A stretch of DNA of 64,000 nt from UBA2779 sp965232165 (GCA_965232165.1 CBDDOY010000002.1:992001-1056000), one strand, 5' to 3'; shown: positions 9,184 to 19,408, counted from the stretch's first letter. Notes: generated from the letters alone by a model not told the origin. A program made the numbers and translations.

Positions 9184-9636
9184 ATGAAAGCCGTTATTCA
9201 AAGAGTTAGCCGGGCATCCGTAATCATCCGGAACACCGCTAAGCGATCCATCGGAAACGGTCTGATGATACTGTTGGGAGTGGCCGAGGATGATGCGCCG
9301 GAGGATGCTCGGTGGATGGCCAAGAAAATCACATCGATGCGAATTTTCGAAGATGAAAACGGCAAGATGAATCTATCCCTACTTGCGATAGCCGGGGAGG
9401 CCCTTGTGGTGAGCCAATTCACACTTCTTGCGAGCACAAAAAAAGGAACCAGACCATCGTTCGATCATTCGGCAGCGCCTGATGAGGCCATCTCTCTTTA
9501 TGAGGCATTTGTCCAGGAATTGACCCAAATCCTCGGCAAGACCGTGCCCACCGGAGAATTTGGGGCCTCTATGAGGGTGGAGATAGTCAACGAAGGACCC
9601 GTCACCATCATCCTCGATAGCAGAAATCGGGTTTAA
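9184..9636 (+). CDS. dtd: D-aminoacyl-tRNA deacylase
   Basis: 150 residues, the normal length. The start MKAVIQRVSRASV is the family N-terminus. The active-site strand SQFT is at 77-80 and the Gly-cisPro motif is in NEGPVT at 136-141. The enzyme hydrolyses D-amino acids (and glycine mischarged on tRNA-Ala) from tRNA, protecting translation. A strong ribosome-binding site (AAGGAGGAGG) lies just before the ATG. The stop overlaps the stop of the convergent kinase gene by 4 nt. Confidence 0.95.
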   Translation: MKAVIQRVSRASVIIRNTAKRSIGNGLMILLGVAEDDAPEDARWMAKKITSMRIFEDENGKMNLSLLAIAGEALVVSQFTLLASTKKGTRPSFDHSAAPDEAISLYEAFVQELTQILGKTVPTGEFGASMRVEIVNEGPVTIILDSRNRV

Positions 9637-11570
9637 TGCTCCAAAACACGTGAGAAGGGCTGGAACTCTCCCTCGCTATTGATGATTATATGGACTTCTT
9701 CATTGGAATGGATTCGCACCTCCGCTCCGACAGGAGTGAGGCTGTAGAGACCCGGCGGAAGCATCAGAATCGACTCCTCTCCCGGCGCCAGGCGTTGAAG
9801 GGTGTCCATCTCCGGCACCTCCGCAAGGTTAAGATAATTTCTGGTTCCATTCAGAAGGGGCTGAACGCGGCGCGAAGTCCGGTTCCGGATGTACACGATG
9901 CCCGGCAGAGGCCATAGGGCCGCCTCAAGAGAGAGTTCCCGCCGCCATGGGCTGGCCGCTATGGTGAAAACCTCGTCACGATAGCCTTCGGCCTTTATGG
10001 TAAACCTGAAGCTTCCGCCCGATTCTAAGCCTCCGCCCAATTTGTCCAGCCGTTCCCAGACTATCTGCGCATCGAGGTCATTCAGGGTCATCGCATCGAC
10101 AACTTCCTTATGGACTTCCAAGGAAAAGACCGGAGGGGTCTCCAGGGACTCCTCCAGGATGAAGGGATGCCGATTATGGTTCTTGTTTTCCCGTATGGAA
10201 CCGAGACGGAAAGATTTCCATACGATGCGGTCTCCTAGGCTCCAGTTCAGCCGGTAAGAACCGGCCGGCAAGGAAACAGTCCCGCTCATCAGCCGAGAAC
10301 CATCCTTCGACAACCTGAGCGCCGGATCAGCCGCGATCTCTAAGTCATCATCGCTCCCTCGATATATCCTAGCCATTACCCCGTCTTGCCAGGAGACTGG
10401 AGCCTGCTCTGGAAGCACCAGCAGGAGACGCAGGCGCCCGAAACGGTCGGCCCGCCTGTCCATGAGATTGGCAGCTAATAGGCCGGCCAAGAAGAGAACC
10501 AGCATGACAGCGGAAAGAAGCCCGAGCCTCGAAAACCGAAAAGACCGCCCCTTTGCCGAAAGTCCGCCCTCCTGCCTATCATGATGCTCCAAGGGTCTTC
10601 TTACCACCGATAAAAAAAGGGCGGCCAGTGATGAGGTTTTCCGCTCCGGCCGGGAATTCATAGCCACGGATGCCGGCTGTGCATCAGAAGAAGATGAAGG
10701 ATTCTGGGCCGTGAAGAATTTGGCCATACGGGATTTAAGTTCTGACGGCACCTCCGGGAACTTATAGGCCATCAATTTTGCAGCGGATACTTCAGCGGTT
10801 GGGCGGGCCTGCGGACGCAGGCGGAGGCATTTTTTCAAGAAACGCCGATGGCCATTCGGCAGGCATGGCGGCAGTTTCGCCTGCATACTTCTGATGGCCG
10901 CCGGCAACGCCTCCAATATGGCCGCCGGAGTGGGACCATCTGCAAATTGCCGGGCCGTGATCAACTCGAAGAAACACACCCCTAATGACCAGGTATCGGA
11001 GCGTTCATCGGCCCTGCGGGCATCCCTCATCTGCTCAGGAGCCATGTAGGAAGGAGTTCCAAGAGCCGTTCCATCCGCTGTAAGCGCCTTGCTGTCGGCG
11101 GGAGAGAAGGCGATGCCGAAGTCGCCTAGCTTCACTTTCCCCTCCCTGGACAGGAGGATATTGGAGGGCTTCAGATCCCGATGGATGATTCCATGTTCAT
11201 GAATATGGGCCAAGGCGAGTGCGACTTTGCCGATGATCCATGCCGCCTCATTCGGGGTTAAGGCCCCGTCGGCAGCTATCAATTCCGCCAGGGAAGGACC
11301 ATCGACATATTCCATCACCAAATAGCCTGCACCGCCGGTCTTGAAATGGTCGTACACACCCACAATATTGTCATGCCGTATGCCCATCATGAGTATGGCC
11401 TCACGGCGAAAGCGCTCACGGTGTGCCCCGTCGCCCCGAAGCATGAGTTTTTTGATTACGACGGGAGTGCCGAGACTGGGATGCTCGGCCTTGTATACCA
11501 GCCCCATGCCGCCGCGGCCAAGGCGTTCAATGACTCTGTATTTTCCTATCGCTTCAGGCAGTTTCGGCAT
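9633..11570 (-). CDS. Membrane-anchored Ser/Thr protein kinase
   Basis: 645 residues. The N-terminal half is a Hanks-type kinase with all key elements: glycine loop GRGGMG at 18-23, Lys in VVIKK near 40, HRDLKPSN from 130, DFG at 150-152 and APEQ from 177. A linker rich in Ser/Pro leads to one transmembrane helix (LLSAVMLVLFLAGLLAANL, about 353-371). The rest is a beta-rich domain that may be PEGA-like and should lie outside the cytoplasmic membrane. The layout is that of a PknB-like sensor kinase, with the sensing ligand unknown. No phosphatase gene is adjacent. gdhA lies 37 bp upstream on the same strand, so the two are probably co-transcribed. Confidence 0.92.
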   Translation of the reverse strand: MPKLPEAIGKYRVIERLGRGGMGLVYKAEHPSLGTPVVIKKLMLRGDGAHRERFRREAILMMGIRHDNIVGVYDHFKTGGAGYLVMEYVDGPSLAELIAADGALTPNEAAWIIGKVALALAHIHEHGIIHRDLKPSNILLSREGKVKLGDFGIAFSPADSKALTADGTALGTPSYMAPEQMRDARRADERSDTWSLGVCFFELITARQFADGPTPAAILEALPAAIRSMQAKLPPCLPNGHRRFLKKCLRLRPQARPTAEVSAAKLMAYKFPEVPSELKSRMAKFFTAQNPSSSSDAQPASVAMNSRPERKTSSLAALFLSVVRRPLEHHDRQEGGLSAKGRSFRFSRLGLLSAVMLVLFLAGLLAANLMDRRADRFGRLRLLLVLPEQAPVSWQDGVMARIYRGSDDDLEIAADPALRLSKDGSRLMSGTVSLPAGSYRLNWSLGDRIVWKSFRLGSIRENKNHNRHPFILEESLETPPVFSLEVHKEVVDAMTLNDLDAQIVWERLDKLGGGLESGGSFRFTIKAEGYRDEVFTIAASPWRRELSLEAALWPLPGIVYIRNRTSRRVQPLLNGTRNYLNLAEVPEMDTLQRLAPGEESILMLPPGLYSLTPVGAEVRIHSNEEVHIIINSEGEFQPFSRVLEH

Positions 11571-11607
11571 GAGATCAGTATACGGTAATTTCGAGAATTA
11601 GGCCCTC

Positions 11608-12951
11608 TTACACCACTCCCTGATCTATCATGGCATCGGCAACTTTGCGAAATCCAGCGACATTGGCACCTGCAACATAGTCATTCTCGGCCCCAATGTC
11701 CCTTGCGGCGGCGAGGCAGCTTCCATGTATGGTATCCATAATTGCACGCAGCCGGCCATCCACTTCCTCACGGGTCCATGCTAAACGCATGCTGTTCTGA
11801 GACATCTCGAGGCCGGAAACCGCGACACCCCCCGCATTGGCGGCTTTGCCCGGGCCAAAGAGCACATCGGAGGCTTGAAAGAGGGGAATGGCATCTGATG
11901 CGGTAGGCATATTGGCACCTTCGGACACACATATACAGCCTTCATTGACAAGGGCCTGCGCCTCGGCCCGGCTAATCTCGTTCTGGGTGGCACAAGGCAA
12001 GGCCACTTCGGCAGCAGAAATACCCCAGGGCCTTTTCCCCTCGTAGTAATCTGCGCCGAATTCATCGGCATATTCCTTTATGCGGCCTCGGCGCTGATTC
12101 TTCAATTCCTTAACCCATTCCACCTTTTCTCTGGTGATGCCGCTGAGATCAATAACAGATCCCGACGAATCGGAAAAAGATATAGGAACACCCCCCATAT
12201 CCAATACCTTCTCAGCCGCGAACTGAGCCACATTCCCTGAGCCTGAGATGAGGACTTTCTTGCCCTCAAGGGTTTCCATACGTGTCTTGAGCATGGCCTG
12301 GGCAAAATACACGGCCCCATATCCGGTGGCTTCAGGCCTGATCAAACTGCCGCCCCATTTCAAACCCTTTCCGGTGAGCACTCCCTCAAACGCATTTCGG
12401 AGCTTCTTATAACGCCCAAACAGGTATCCGATTTCCCGACCGCCGACTCCAATATCCCCTGCCGGCACATCCGTATTGGGTCCTATATGCCGGTACAGTT
12501 CATCCATGAAGGCATGACAGAAGCGCATGACCTCAACTTCACTCCTGCCCTTGGGGTCGAAATCACTGCCGCCCTTGGCTCCGCCAAGCGGTAAACCGGT
12601 GAGGCTGTTCTTGAAAACCTGTTCAAATCCAAGAAATTTCAATGTTCCAAGGGTAACTGATGGATGGAAACGAAGACCTCCCTTGTAAGGCCCCAATGTG
12701 CTGCTGAACTCCACCCGAAATCCGTTATTGACATGAACATCGCCTCTGTCATCCATCCAGGGGACACGGAACAGAATGATCCTCTCGGGTTCAACCAGGC
12801 GCTCCAAGATACGATGCTTCCTGTATCTCGGCTCCCTGTCCATCAGTGTATTGAGAGATTCTAAAACCTCGCGCGCAGCCTGAAGGAATTCTTTTTCCCA
12901 GGGATACTTCCCTTCCAATTTTTCATACACATTTTTCGCATAACCACCCAT
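11608..12951 (-). CDS. gdhA: NADP-type glutamate dehydrogenase
   Basis: 447 residues, the length of the hexameric bacterial class (EC 1.4.1.4). Visible motifs: GPYKGGLRFHPSV (substrate binding), PLGGAKGGSDFDPKG with the catalytic Lys, PAGDIGVGGREIGY, and the Rossmann motif ISGSGNVAQFAAEK. It makes glutamate from 2-oxoglutarate and ammonium with a reduced nicotinamide cofactor in the cytoplasm. NADP preference is inferred from the subfamily. It precedes the kinase gene on the same strand with a 37-bp gap. Confidence 0.95.
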   Translation of the reverse strand: MGGYAKNVYEKLEGKYPWEKEFLQAAREVLESLNTLMDREPRYRKHRILERLVEPERIILFRVPWMDDRGDVHVNNGFRVEFSSTLGPYKGGLRFHPSVTLGTLKFLGFEQVFKNSLTGLPLGGAKGGSDFDPKGRSEVEVMRFCHAFMDELYRHIGPNTDVPAGDIGVGGREIGYLFGRYKKLRNAFEGVLTGKGLKWGGSLIRPEATGYGAVYFAQAMLKTRMETLEGKKVLISGSGNVAQFAAEKVLDMGGVPISFSDSSGSVIDLSGITREKVEWVKELKNQRRGRIKEYADEFGADYYEGKRPWGISAAEVALPCATQNEISRAEAQALVNEGCICVSEGANMPTASDAIPLFQASDVLFGPGKAANAGGVAVSGLEMSQNSMRLAWTREEVDGRLRAIMDTIHGSCLAAARDIGAENDYVAGANVAGFRKVADAMIDQGVV

Positions 12952-13019
12952 AGTCCACCCCTATAATTATGATACTGCATCCTATACGGCAACCGGCAAA
13001 GAATCAATCCAAAGGGCGC

Positions 13020-15992
13020 CTAAACATGGTTTCTGGGCATCATCTCAACCCAGGAAGAGCCGGTTTTCCCATCCATGATGATTCTCATAGGATGATCAAA
13101 AACACCGTGTCTGACCGCACCCTTGCATTCCGAGGTTTTGTTTATGGATTCCCAGTTGATAAAACCATTCTTGCTATTCAGGGAAATATGAGCATAGCCA
13201 ACCCCTAGGGCAACAAGGTTATGAAAAAAGTGCGACCCCTGGGAGGGCTCGGGATCTGTATGGTCTCGAATTACTTCGATGATGAGTTTTGCCTGACGGA
13301 CTTGCGCCCAGGAAACAGGAATTCCAAGGAATCTGTCGCGGCTCCCCCATCGCCCGGGTCCGATGAGAATGGAATGCCTGTTCTCGGCTGCCAGGCGCTC
13401 CATGATTTCGCCGATTTGCTGCTGGAGCGCTTCTGTTTCCGCTGGATTGTAGAGCGACGGCTCCACCCACACTATGTCATGGATATTCTCGATTATTCCA
13501 TGACCAAGGGTTCTTCTTGAACGCAGTATAAGCTGTGAATCTTCGGGGCAAGTGGGCAGTGAGGCCGTGGGCCCTGCCTGAGATATGAGGGGGCGAACCT
13601 GAAGGAGGGAAAAAGTTGTTTCTTCAGGGAGGTCTCCCCTCCAATCCAACGAAAATTCCAACTCCACCGGAATTCCCATGGCCCCTCTGGCAATCCTCAG
13701 GAGATAGTCCAGAAGCGATGCGAGGGGAAGCCACTCATAAGCCAATATGTCCCGGTAATCCACCACCCGCGGGCCGAAGAATTCTGTACCATCCACCAAT
13801 CGATGGCCAATGGGATCCCATGTTGAAACCATGTGTCCAAGCACCTGAAGCTTCTCGGCATCTCGAATACTCAGACGCCGCATCGTACTGCCCTGCCCCC
13901 TAGACAAGTCAATATCGGCAAACTTGTCCGGATCACATTGGAGAGCCCAAAAATACGTCTGCCCCTCTCGCCACCGGTCTTCTTCCGTACCCCAGGGAAC
14001 CATTGGGTATTTGGGGCAGAACAAGAACCCTCTATCACCTTCGACAATGGAGCGGCCAAGGCCCACGGCGATTCGGGAAGCGCCGTCTTCCCTGTGCATC
14101 GGGCCAATGGGATAGTAGTTAAGAGACTGAGCCGTCCCTGAAAGACGAGGGAACCAGTAATCGCCATATTGCCTTCCGGCAACTCGCTGAATTACAACCG
14201 CCATTTTCTCTTCATCCTGACCGATGCCGAGAGCATCACGGTATTTTGCCGCCTCGGTCGAAAAAGTGCTGGCCCAAACCTGCCTAACGGCATCGCATAT
14301 CAGTTTGAACCGAATGTCGGCATCACCGCCGCCGGGAATCATATATGTATCGTAAACACCGGCAAAAGGTACAGATTGAGAGTCTTCCAACAGGGTTGAT
14401 GAGCGGACAGCAAGCGGACCAGTTTCTCTGGAGATGAAGGTCTTCAGCACCAATCTCAAGTCTTCGTGCAGGGGTTTGCTGATGAATATCCGCCGTAATT
14501 CTTCGTCTTGGGCGGCCGACTCGATTGGCAAATCACCGCCTTCCAAAAACTTGTCAAATTCACCCGTTGCAATGATGAGAGTCCTGGGGATTTCTATGCG
14601 GAGGGGAGAAAACCTCTCTTCTGGAGATGCGGCATGGAGCAAGGTGTTGAAAAAAGCCAAGCCCCTCCCCTTTCCCCCGAGGGATCCACTGCCATAGCGA
14701 ATCACCGCCCCCGGCGCCCCGGGATTGGTAAAACTGAAATCAATCAATCGCCCGCGATGGCGGTTCTCCCTTTCCTCCTTCAGGGCCTGGGCCAGGAAGA
14801 TTCTGAGGTCCTCGGCACTATGGAAGCTGGACATACGGGCGGGCCTCAAGCGCCTCGTTATACCATATTCACCTCGTGCCGCCATCCAGAGCAAGAAATC
14901 ATTGTGTTCGGCATTGAAGAGCAGAGTTTCCGCCGACAGTGAATTCATCGCCAACTCGAACTCCCTCAGTGTTCTCACTCGGTGAATCTCTTCGCCCGCC
15001 GAATTTCTGAAGATGAAATCGCCGAAACCCAGTTTCTTAAGGATGAAACGGCGAATCCCCCTGTGGAGATTGCCGGTGAGTTTACCCTGAAACGATGCGC
15101 CATACTTCATGGCATCGACGGCAAGGTCCGTATTAGAGGATTGAAAGAGAACAGGCACGTTGATACCCATCTGTTGAAAAAGCTCGATGAGGGCAAATCC
15201 TGCTCGGAAGTCTGTTTTCCCATCCCGTATAAAGGCGATATCCGATACAATGCCAATTATAGAGTCCTTGTAAATTTTTCCCAGTTCCAATGCCTCATCC
15301 CAGTCTCTTGCCAGGAGCACCTTGGGTCTTGACCGCATGCGCCAATACTTATCGGTATCGTTCATCTCTTCGGCGATGAGGCGCTGTGTATGCGTCATCA
15401 CTTCTCCATAGAGCAGGGGAAGGTAGGCCGAATAGAAGAGAACTGAATCCTCCACGACGAGCAGTACACCCACCTTTCCATCGCCGGCATCACTGGGTGC
15501 ATTCTTCTTGTCCTCAATATACTTGATCATACCCAATAACAGACGAGAATCGCCGGTCCATATAAAATTGGCGTCAATGAGGTTTTCCCCCTTGAGTTTG
15601 GAAGGATAGGAGATCAACTCACTTCTGGAGGAAAAAAGCATTAGAATGGGCAGGTTTGGGTGCAGATGCTTGGCCTTTTCGGCTAATTCTTCTGGGGAAA
15701 GATCGCCTGTTCTCGTGCCGATAATCATTAAATCAAAAGATTCCACTTGAAGAAGATGCAGGCCTTCCATGCCATCGGCAACCGTTAAGAGGCGGGGGAC
15801 GGTCGTCAGGTTGAGCTGATGGTATTCACCGACAATCTGATCGGAGAGCTTTGCGTCATGTTCGAGTATCCACGCGTCATAATGGGGCAGGACGAGAAGC
15901 ACTCGGCGAATCCGCCATCGCATGAGTTCATGAAAGGCATCATCTCCGATTCTCAGTTTATCGCATGTCTCTTTTATGTCGAGGTCGTCCAT
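13020..15992 (-). CDS. PEP-synthase-like ATP-grasp protein with receiver-like N-terminus
   Basis: 990 residues. The N-terminal 330 residues look like two response-regulator-type folds: VLLVLPHYDAWIL and DLMIIGTRTGD, then VLLVVEDSVLFYSAYLPLLY and VPVLFQSS. From about 440 to 800 it carries the PPDK/PEP-synthase nucleotide-binding domain (GSLGGKGRGLAFF, GPLAVRSSTLLEDS, FAGVYDTY, SLLQVRPL). The swivelling phosphohistidine domain (a TCHAA-like motif) and the PEP/pyruvate TIM barrel are absent, so it cannot complete the usual pyruvate-water dikinase reaction. The C-terminus has IGPGRWGSRDRFLG and is unassigned. Such truncated proteins are usually annotated 'PEP/pyruvate-binding'; the substrate is unknown. 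It stands alone, with no partner subunit adjacent. Confidence 0.8.
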   Translation of the reverse strand: MDDLDIKETCDKLRIGDDAFHELMRWRIRRVLLVLPHYDAWILEHDAKLSDQIVGEYHQLNLTTVPRLLTVADGMEGLHLLQVESFDLMIIGTRTGDLSPEELAEKAKHLHPNLPILMLFSSRSELISYPSKLKGENLIDANFIWTGDSRLLLGMIKYIEDKKNAPSDAGDGKVGVLLVVEDSVLFYSAYLPLLYGEVMTHTQRLIAEEMNDTDKYWRMRSRPKVLLARDWDEALELGKIYKDSIIGIVSDIAFIRDGKTDFRAGFALIELFQQMGINVPVLFQSSNTDLAVDAMKYGASFQGKLTGNLHRGIRRFILKKLGFGDFIFRNSAGEEIHRVRTLREFELAMNSLSAETLLFNAEHNDFLLWMAARGEYGITRRLRPARMSSFHSAEDLRIFLAQALKEERENRHRGRLIDFSFTNPGAPGAVIRYGSGSLGGKGRGLAFFNTLLHAASPEERFSPLRIEIPRTLIIATGEFDKFLEGGDLPIESAAQDEELRRIFISKPLHEDLRLVLKTFISRETGPLAVRSSTLLEDSQSVPFAGVYDTYMIPGGGDADIRFKLICDAVRQVWASTFSTEAAKYRDALGIGQDEEKMAVVIQRVAGRQYGDYWFPRLSGTAQSLNYYPIGPMHREDGASRIAVGLGRSIVEGDRGFLFCPKYPMVPWGTEEDRWREGQTYFWALQCDPDKFADIDLSRGQGSTMRRLSIRDAEKLQVLGHMVSTWDPIGHRLVDGTEFFGPRVVDYRDILAYEWLPLASLLDYLLRIARGAMGIPVELEFSLDWRGDLPEETTFSLLQVRPLISQAGPTASLPTCPEDSQLILRSRRTLGHGIIENIHDIVWVEPSLYNPAETEALQQQIGEIMERLAAENRHSILIGPGRWGSRDRFLGIPVSWAQVRQAKLIIEVIRDHTDPEPSQGSHFFHNLVALGVGYAHISLNSKNGFINWESINKTSECKGAVRHGVFDHPMRIIMDGKTGSSWVEMMPRNHV

Positions 15993-16052
15993 GAATTGAT
16001 ATTACATGATATCTCCAATGTGCTATACACAGCAGATTGCGGAATGCTAATT

Positions 16053-16168
16053 GCGCAAGGGATTGAAACGGAAATGCCGCCGGCTGCCCCGGCGATTGGC
16101 AATAAGCCGGGAGGGGGCAGTAGAATAAGGCATTGGAGTGAAAAGCCCGACCCGAGGGGGCGCTCCCA
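16053..16168 (-). repeat. Family B structured repeat, copy B2
   Basis: Same element as at 1789 in opposite orientation: it starts GCGCAAGGGATTGAAACGG on the + strand and reads GCCCGACCCGAGGGGGCGC at the other end. The outer hairpin pairs less well in this copy. Confidence 0.75.
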
Positions 16169-16188
16169 GATAATGATTTTTGTATTGA

Positions 16189-16349
16189 GGGCACCTCTAA
16201 AAAACCCCATTTAGTTCTTGACTCGATCTTTTCCGTCGCTACTGCGTTGTCAAAATGCTCACATAGCTTAAGCTAGCTCCGCTTCTGCCGCCTTGTATCG
16301 ACAAAAATTTTCTTCGTCAATTTCCTAAAGCTGTTTTTTAGAGGTACCC
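16189..16349. repeat. Family A MITE-like element, copy A2
   Basis: 161 bp with inverted ends GGGCACCTCTAAAAAACCC and TTTTTTAGAGGTACCC, flanked by the direct repeat TTGA on both sides. No ORF. It lies 20 bp from family B copy B2, downstream of dnaJ. Confidence 0.9.
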
Positions 16350-16369
16350 TTGACAGGACACGGGAAGCC

Positions 16370-17482
16370 CTATAGGTTCTCCAGTTTTATTGGAGTGGGT
16401 TCTTCTATCTCGCCATGACTATTGACGAACTGTTTCAACAGTTCTTTTTCCTTAGTAGACAATCGTAAGGGTATCTGCACCTTGAGTTTGACATAAAGAT
16501 CGCCGCGCCGGTGGCTATCTCCTAGATAAGGCACGCCTTCTCCACGAATCCGCAGCATCTTGCCATCCTGAGTTCCACTGGGTACTTTCAGACGAATGCG
16601 CTTCTTATCCAGGCTCCGAACCCATATATCGGCGCCGAGGGCCGCCTGTGTCATGGAGACGGGGAGGGCGCAGTACAGATCATGATGGTTCCGCTCAAAG
16701 TACCTATGCTCACGGACATGGACGTATATGTAGAGGTCGCCAGGGGGAGCCCCTTTAGAGCCATAATTACCCTGCCCGCCCAAGCGTATGCGTCTGTCAG
16801 GATCCATACCGGGGGGGATACTGACCTTGACCTTCTGGTGCATCTGCAAAGTACCATTCCCCCTGCAATGGCGGCAGGGATTATCGATCACCGTTCCCTC
16901 GCCGGCACAGGCTGAACATGGGGACGCAATGGAGAAAAAGCCGGAATTGCGCCTCACCTGTCCCGTCCCGCCACAATGGCCGCAGGTTCGCGCACCTTCA
17001 CCGCCGGCCCCTTGACAGGCATCACAGGATTTGAGCCGGTCATACTCAACTTCCATCTCGGTGCCGAATACGGCCTGTTCAAAGTCAACCCGAATGTCAT
17101 ACCTAAGGTCATCCCCCCTGGGCCGGCCGCCGGATTTACGCCGTCGGCCGCCGCCTAAGAAGGAATCGAAGATGTCTTGGAAACCGCCGAAATTATCCCC
17201 GAAGAGGTCCTCGAAACCTCGGAAAGCCGAGGCATTAAAGGAAGGTCCTCCCATGTTTTCCACACCGGCGAAGCCATAATTATCATAAGCCTGACGCTTC
17301 TTCTCATCGGAGAGAACTTCGTATGCCTCGGTGGCTTCCTTAAACTTTTTTTCGGCTTCAGCGTTGTTTTGATTCCGGTCCGGATGATACTTCACCGCCA
17401 ACTTGCGGTAGGCTTTCTTTATCTCCTCAGGGCCGGCACTTCTGCCGACTCCGAGCACTTCGTAGTAGTCTCTTCTGGACAC
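16370..17482 (-). CDS. dnaJ: Chaperone DnaJ
   Basis: 370 residues from a GTG start. An AGGAT ribosome-binding site overlaps the dnaK stop. The J domain carries HPD at 33-35, followed by a Gly/Phe-rich linker (GGFQDIFDSFLGGGRR). A zinc-binding region has four CxxCxGxG-type motifs (CDACQGAG, CGHCGGTG, CSACAGEG, CRHCRGNG) and is followed by the C-terminal substrate domains (KVSIPPGMD, LKVPSGTQDGKMLRIRGEG). It stimulates DnaK ATPase and delivers unfolded clients. It is last in grpE-dnaK-dnaJ, 6 nt after dnaK. Confidence 0.97.
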   Translation of the reverse strand: MSRRDYYEVLGVGRSAGPEEIKKAYRKLAVKYHPDRNQNNAEAEKKFKEATEAYEVLSDEKKRQAYDNYGFAGVENMGGPSFNASAFRGFEDLFGDNFGGFQDIFDSFLGGGRRRKSGGRPRGDDLRYDIRVDFEQAVFGTEMEVEYDRLKSCDACQGAGGEGARTCGHCGGTGQVRRNSGFFSIASPCSACAGEGTVIDNPCRHCRGNGTLQMHQKVKVSIPPGMDPDRRIRLGGQGNYGSKGAPPGDLYIYVHVREHRYFERNHHDLYCALPVSMTQAALGADIWVRSLDKKRIRLKVPSGTQDGKMLRIRGEGVPYLGDSHRRGDLYVKLKVQIPLRLSTKEKELLKQFVNSHGEIEEPTPIKLENL

Positions 17483-17488
17483 GCAATC

Positions 17489-19408
17489 CTACTTATCCTC
17501 ATCGACGACTTCGTAATCTGCGTCTTCCACATCATCGGCCTTCTTATCGGCTGGAGGAGTCTCTTCCTCTTTTGCAAAGCCTTCATCAGGGCTCTCGGAC
17601 GCGCCGGCCTGTGACTTGTACATCTCTTCGGCGAGTTTCTGAGCCGCCATGGAGAGTGACTGAGTCTTCTCTTTTATGGACTCAACATCCCCTGAATCCA
17701 TGGCGCTTTTTAGTTCGGATACCGCTTTTTCAATGGAGGCCTTTTCCTCGGCGCTCACCTTGTCTCCAAAGGATTCGAGAGATTTTTCAGTTTGGTAAAG
17801 CAGAGCGTCTGCCGTATTTCGTGCTTCGGCAGATTCCTTGGCAGCCTTGTCCTCTTCGGCATTGGCCTCGGCTTCCTTCACCATCCGGTTGATTTCTTCC
17901 TCGGACAATCCGCTGGAGGACTCAATACGAATCTTCTGCTCTTTGCCGGTTCCTGTATCCTTGGCCGAAACATGCACTATGCCATTCGCATCTATGTCGA
18001 AGGCCACCTCAATCTGAGGAACGCCGCGAGGCGCCGGAGGGATTCCGGTTAATTCAAACCTGCCGAGTGTCCGGTTATGGGACGCCATATCTCTCTCACC
18101 CTGGAGAACATGGATGGAAACAGCCGGCTGATTGTCGGCAGCGGTGGAAAACACCTGACTCTTCTTGGTTGGTATCGTCGTATTCTTTTCGATGAGCTTG
18201 GTGAATACCCCGCCAAGAGTTTCAATGCCAAGCGACAAGGGAGTGACATCAAGGAGCAGCACATCGTTGACATCGCCTCCGAGAACCCCGCCTTGTATGG
18301 CCGCACCCATGGCGACGACTTCGTCTGGGTTCACCCCTCGGTGTGTGTCCTTTCCGAAAAGCTTTTTTACCATTTCCTGAACGGCAAGTATGCGCGTAGA
18401 GCCGCCAACCAAAATCACCTCATCAATGTCCGATGCCGCATATCCGGCATCCTTGAGGGCCTGTAGACATGGCTGCTTGGTTCGCTCTACCAGGCCGGCC
18501 GTCATTTGGTCGAATTTCGCTCGGCTTAGATTATACTGAAGGTGTTTGGGCCCCGAGGCATCGGCCGTGATAAACGGAAGATTGATATCCGAACTCTGGG
18601 TTCCCGAAAGTTCCTTCTTGGCCTTTTCTGCCGCCTCTTTCAGACGCTGAAGAGCCATGCTGTCTTTTGAAAGATCTACACCGTGGTCTTTCTTGAATTC
18701 GCCGACCAGCCAATCGATGATTTTCTGATCAAAGTCATCACCGCCAAGATGAGTGTCGCCATTGGTGGACCTCACCTCAAACACCCCGTCACCAAGATCG
18801 AGAATGGAAATATCGAAGGTGCCGCCGCCAAGATCGTATACGGCGATTTTCTCATCCTTTCCTTTCTTTCCTATGCCATAGGCTAGGGCCGCGGCAGTAG
18901 GTTCGTTGATGATTCGTTTAACCTCAAGCCCGGCAATTCTGCCGGCATCCTTGGTTGCCTGCCGCTGGGCATCGTTAAAGTAGGCCGGCACCGTAATGAT
19001 GGCTTCTTTAATCTCCTCTCCCAGATAGGATTCGGCTGTTTTCTTCATCTTCTGCAAGATAGCCGCTGAAATCTCCGGCGGCGTGTAATGGCTTTCCTTG
19101 ATTTTTACCCCTACGACATCATTCGCACCTTTTTCGATCTGGTATGGCACCATTGATATCTCATCGGCAACCTCTGCATAGCGTCTCCCCATGAATCTCT
19201 TGACGGAATACACCGTGCTCATCGGATTGGTAACCATCTGATTCTTGGCGGATTGCCCCACCAAACGCTCTCCCTTGTCGGTATAGGCCACCATAGACGG
19301 AGTCGTCCTCGCACCCTCTTCATTTTGAATTACGATTGATTCTCCACCCTCCATTATGGCGACACATGAATTGGTCGTTCCAAGGTCTATGCCTATTATT
19401 TTACCCAT
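17489..19408 (-). CDS. dnaK: Chaperone DnaK (Hsp70)
   Basis: 639 residues. Nucleotide-binding domain signatures: IGIDLGTTNSCVA at 5-17, VYDLGGGTFDISIL and ILVGGSTRI. The substrate domain has the linker VLLLDVTPLSLG and a C-terminal lid ending in acidic residues (EVVDEDK). It binds exposed hydrophobic peptides in an ATP cycle driven by DnaJ and GrpE. Its ATG overlaps the grpE stop (TAATG), so the two are likely translationally coupled. Confidence 0.98.
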   Translation of the reverse strand: MGKIIGIDLGTTNSCVAIMEGGESIVIQNEEGARTTPSMVAYTDKGERLVGQSAKNQMVTNPMSTVYSVKRFMGRRYAEVADEISMVPYQIEKGANDVVGVKIKESHYTPPEISAAILQKMKKTAESYLGEEIKEAIITVPAYFNDAQRQATKDAGRIAGLEVKRIINEPTAAALAYGIGKKGKDEKIAVYDLGGGTFDISILDLGDGVFEVRSTNGDTHLGGDDFDQKIIDWLVGEFKKDHGVDLSKDSMALQRLKEAAEKAKKELSGTQSSDINLPFITADASGPKHLQYNLSRAKFDQMTAGLVERTKQPCLQALKDAGYAASDIDEVILVGGSTRILAVQEMVKKLFGKDTHRGVNPDEVVAMGAAIQGGVLGGDVNDVLLLDVTPLSLGIETLGGVFTKLIEKNTTIPTKKSQVFSTAADNQPAVSIHVLQGERDMASHNRTLGRFELTGIPPAPRGVPQIEVAFDIDANGIVHVSAKDTGTGKEQKIRIESSSGLSEEEINRMVKEAEANAEEDKAAKESAEARNTADALLYQTEKSLESFGDKVSAEEKASIEKAVSELKSAMDSGDVESIKEKTQSLSMAAQKLAEEMYKSQAGASESPDEGFAKEEETPPADKKADDVEDADYEVVDEDK

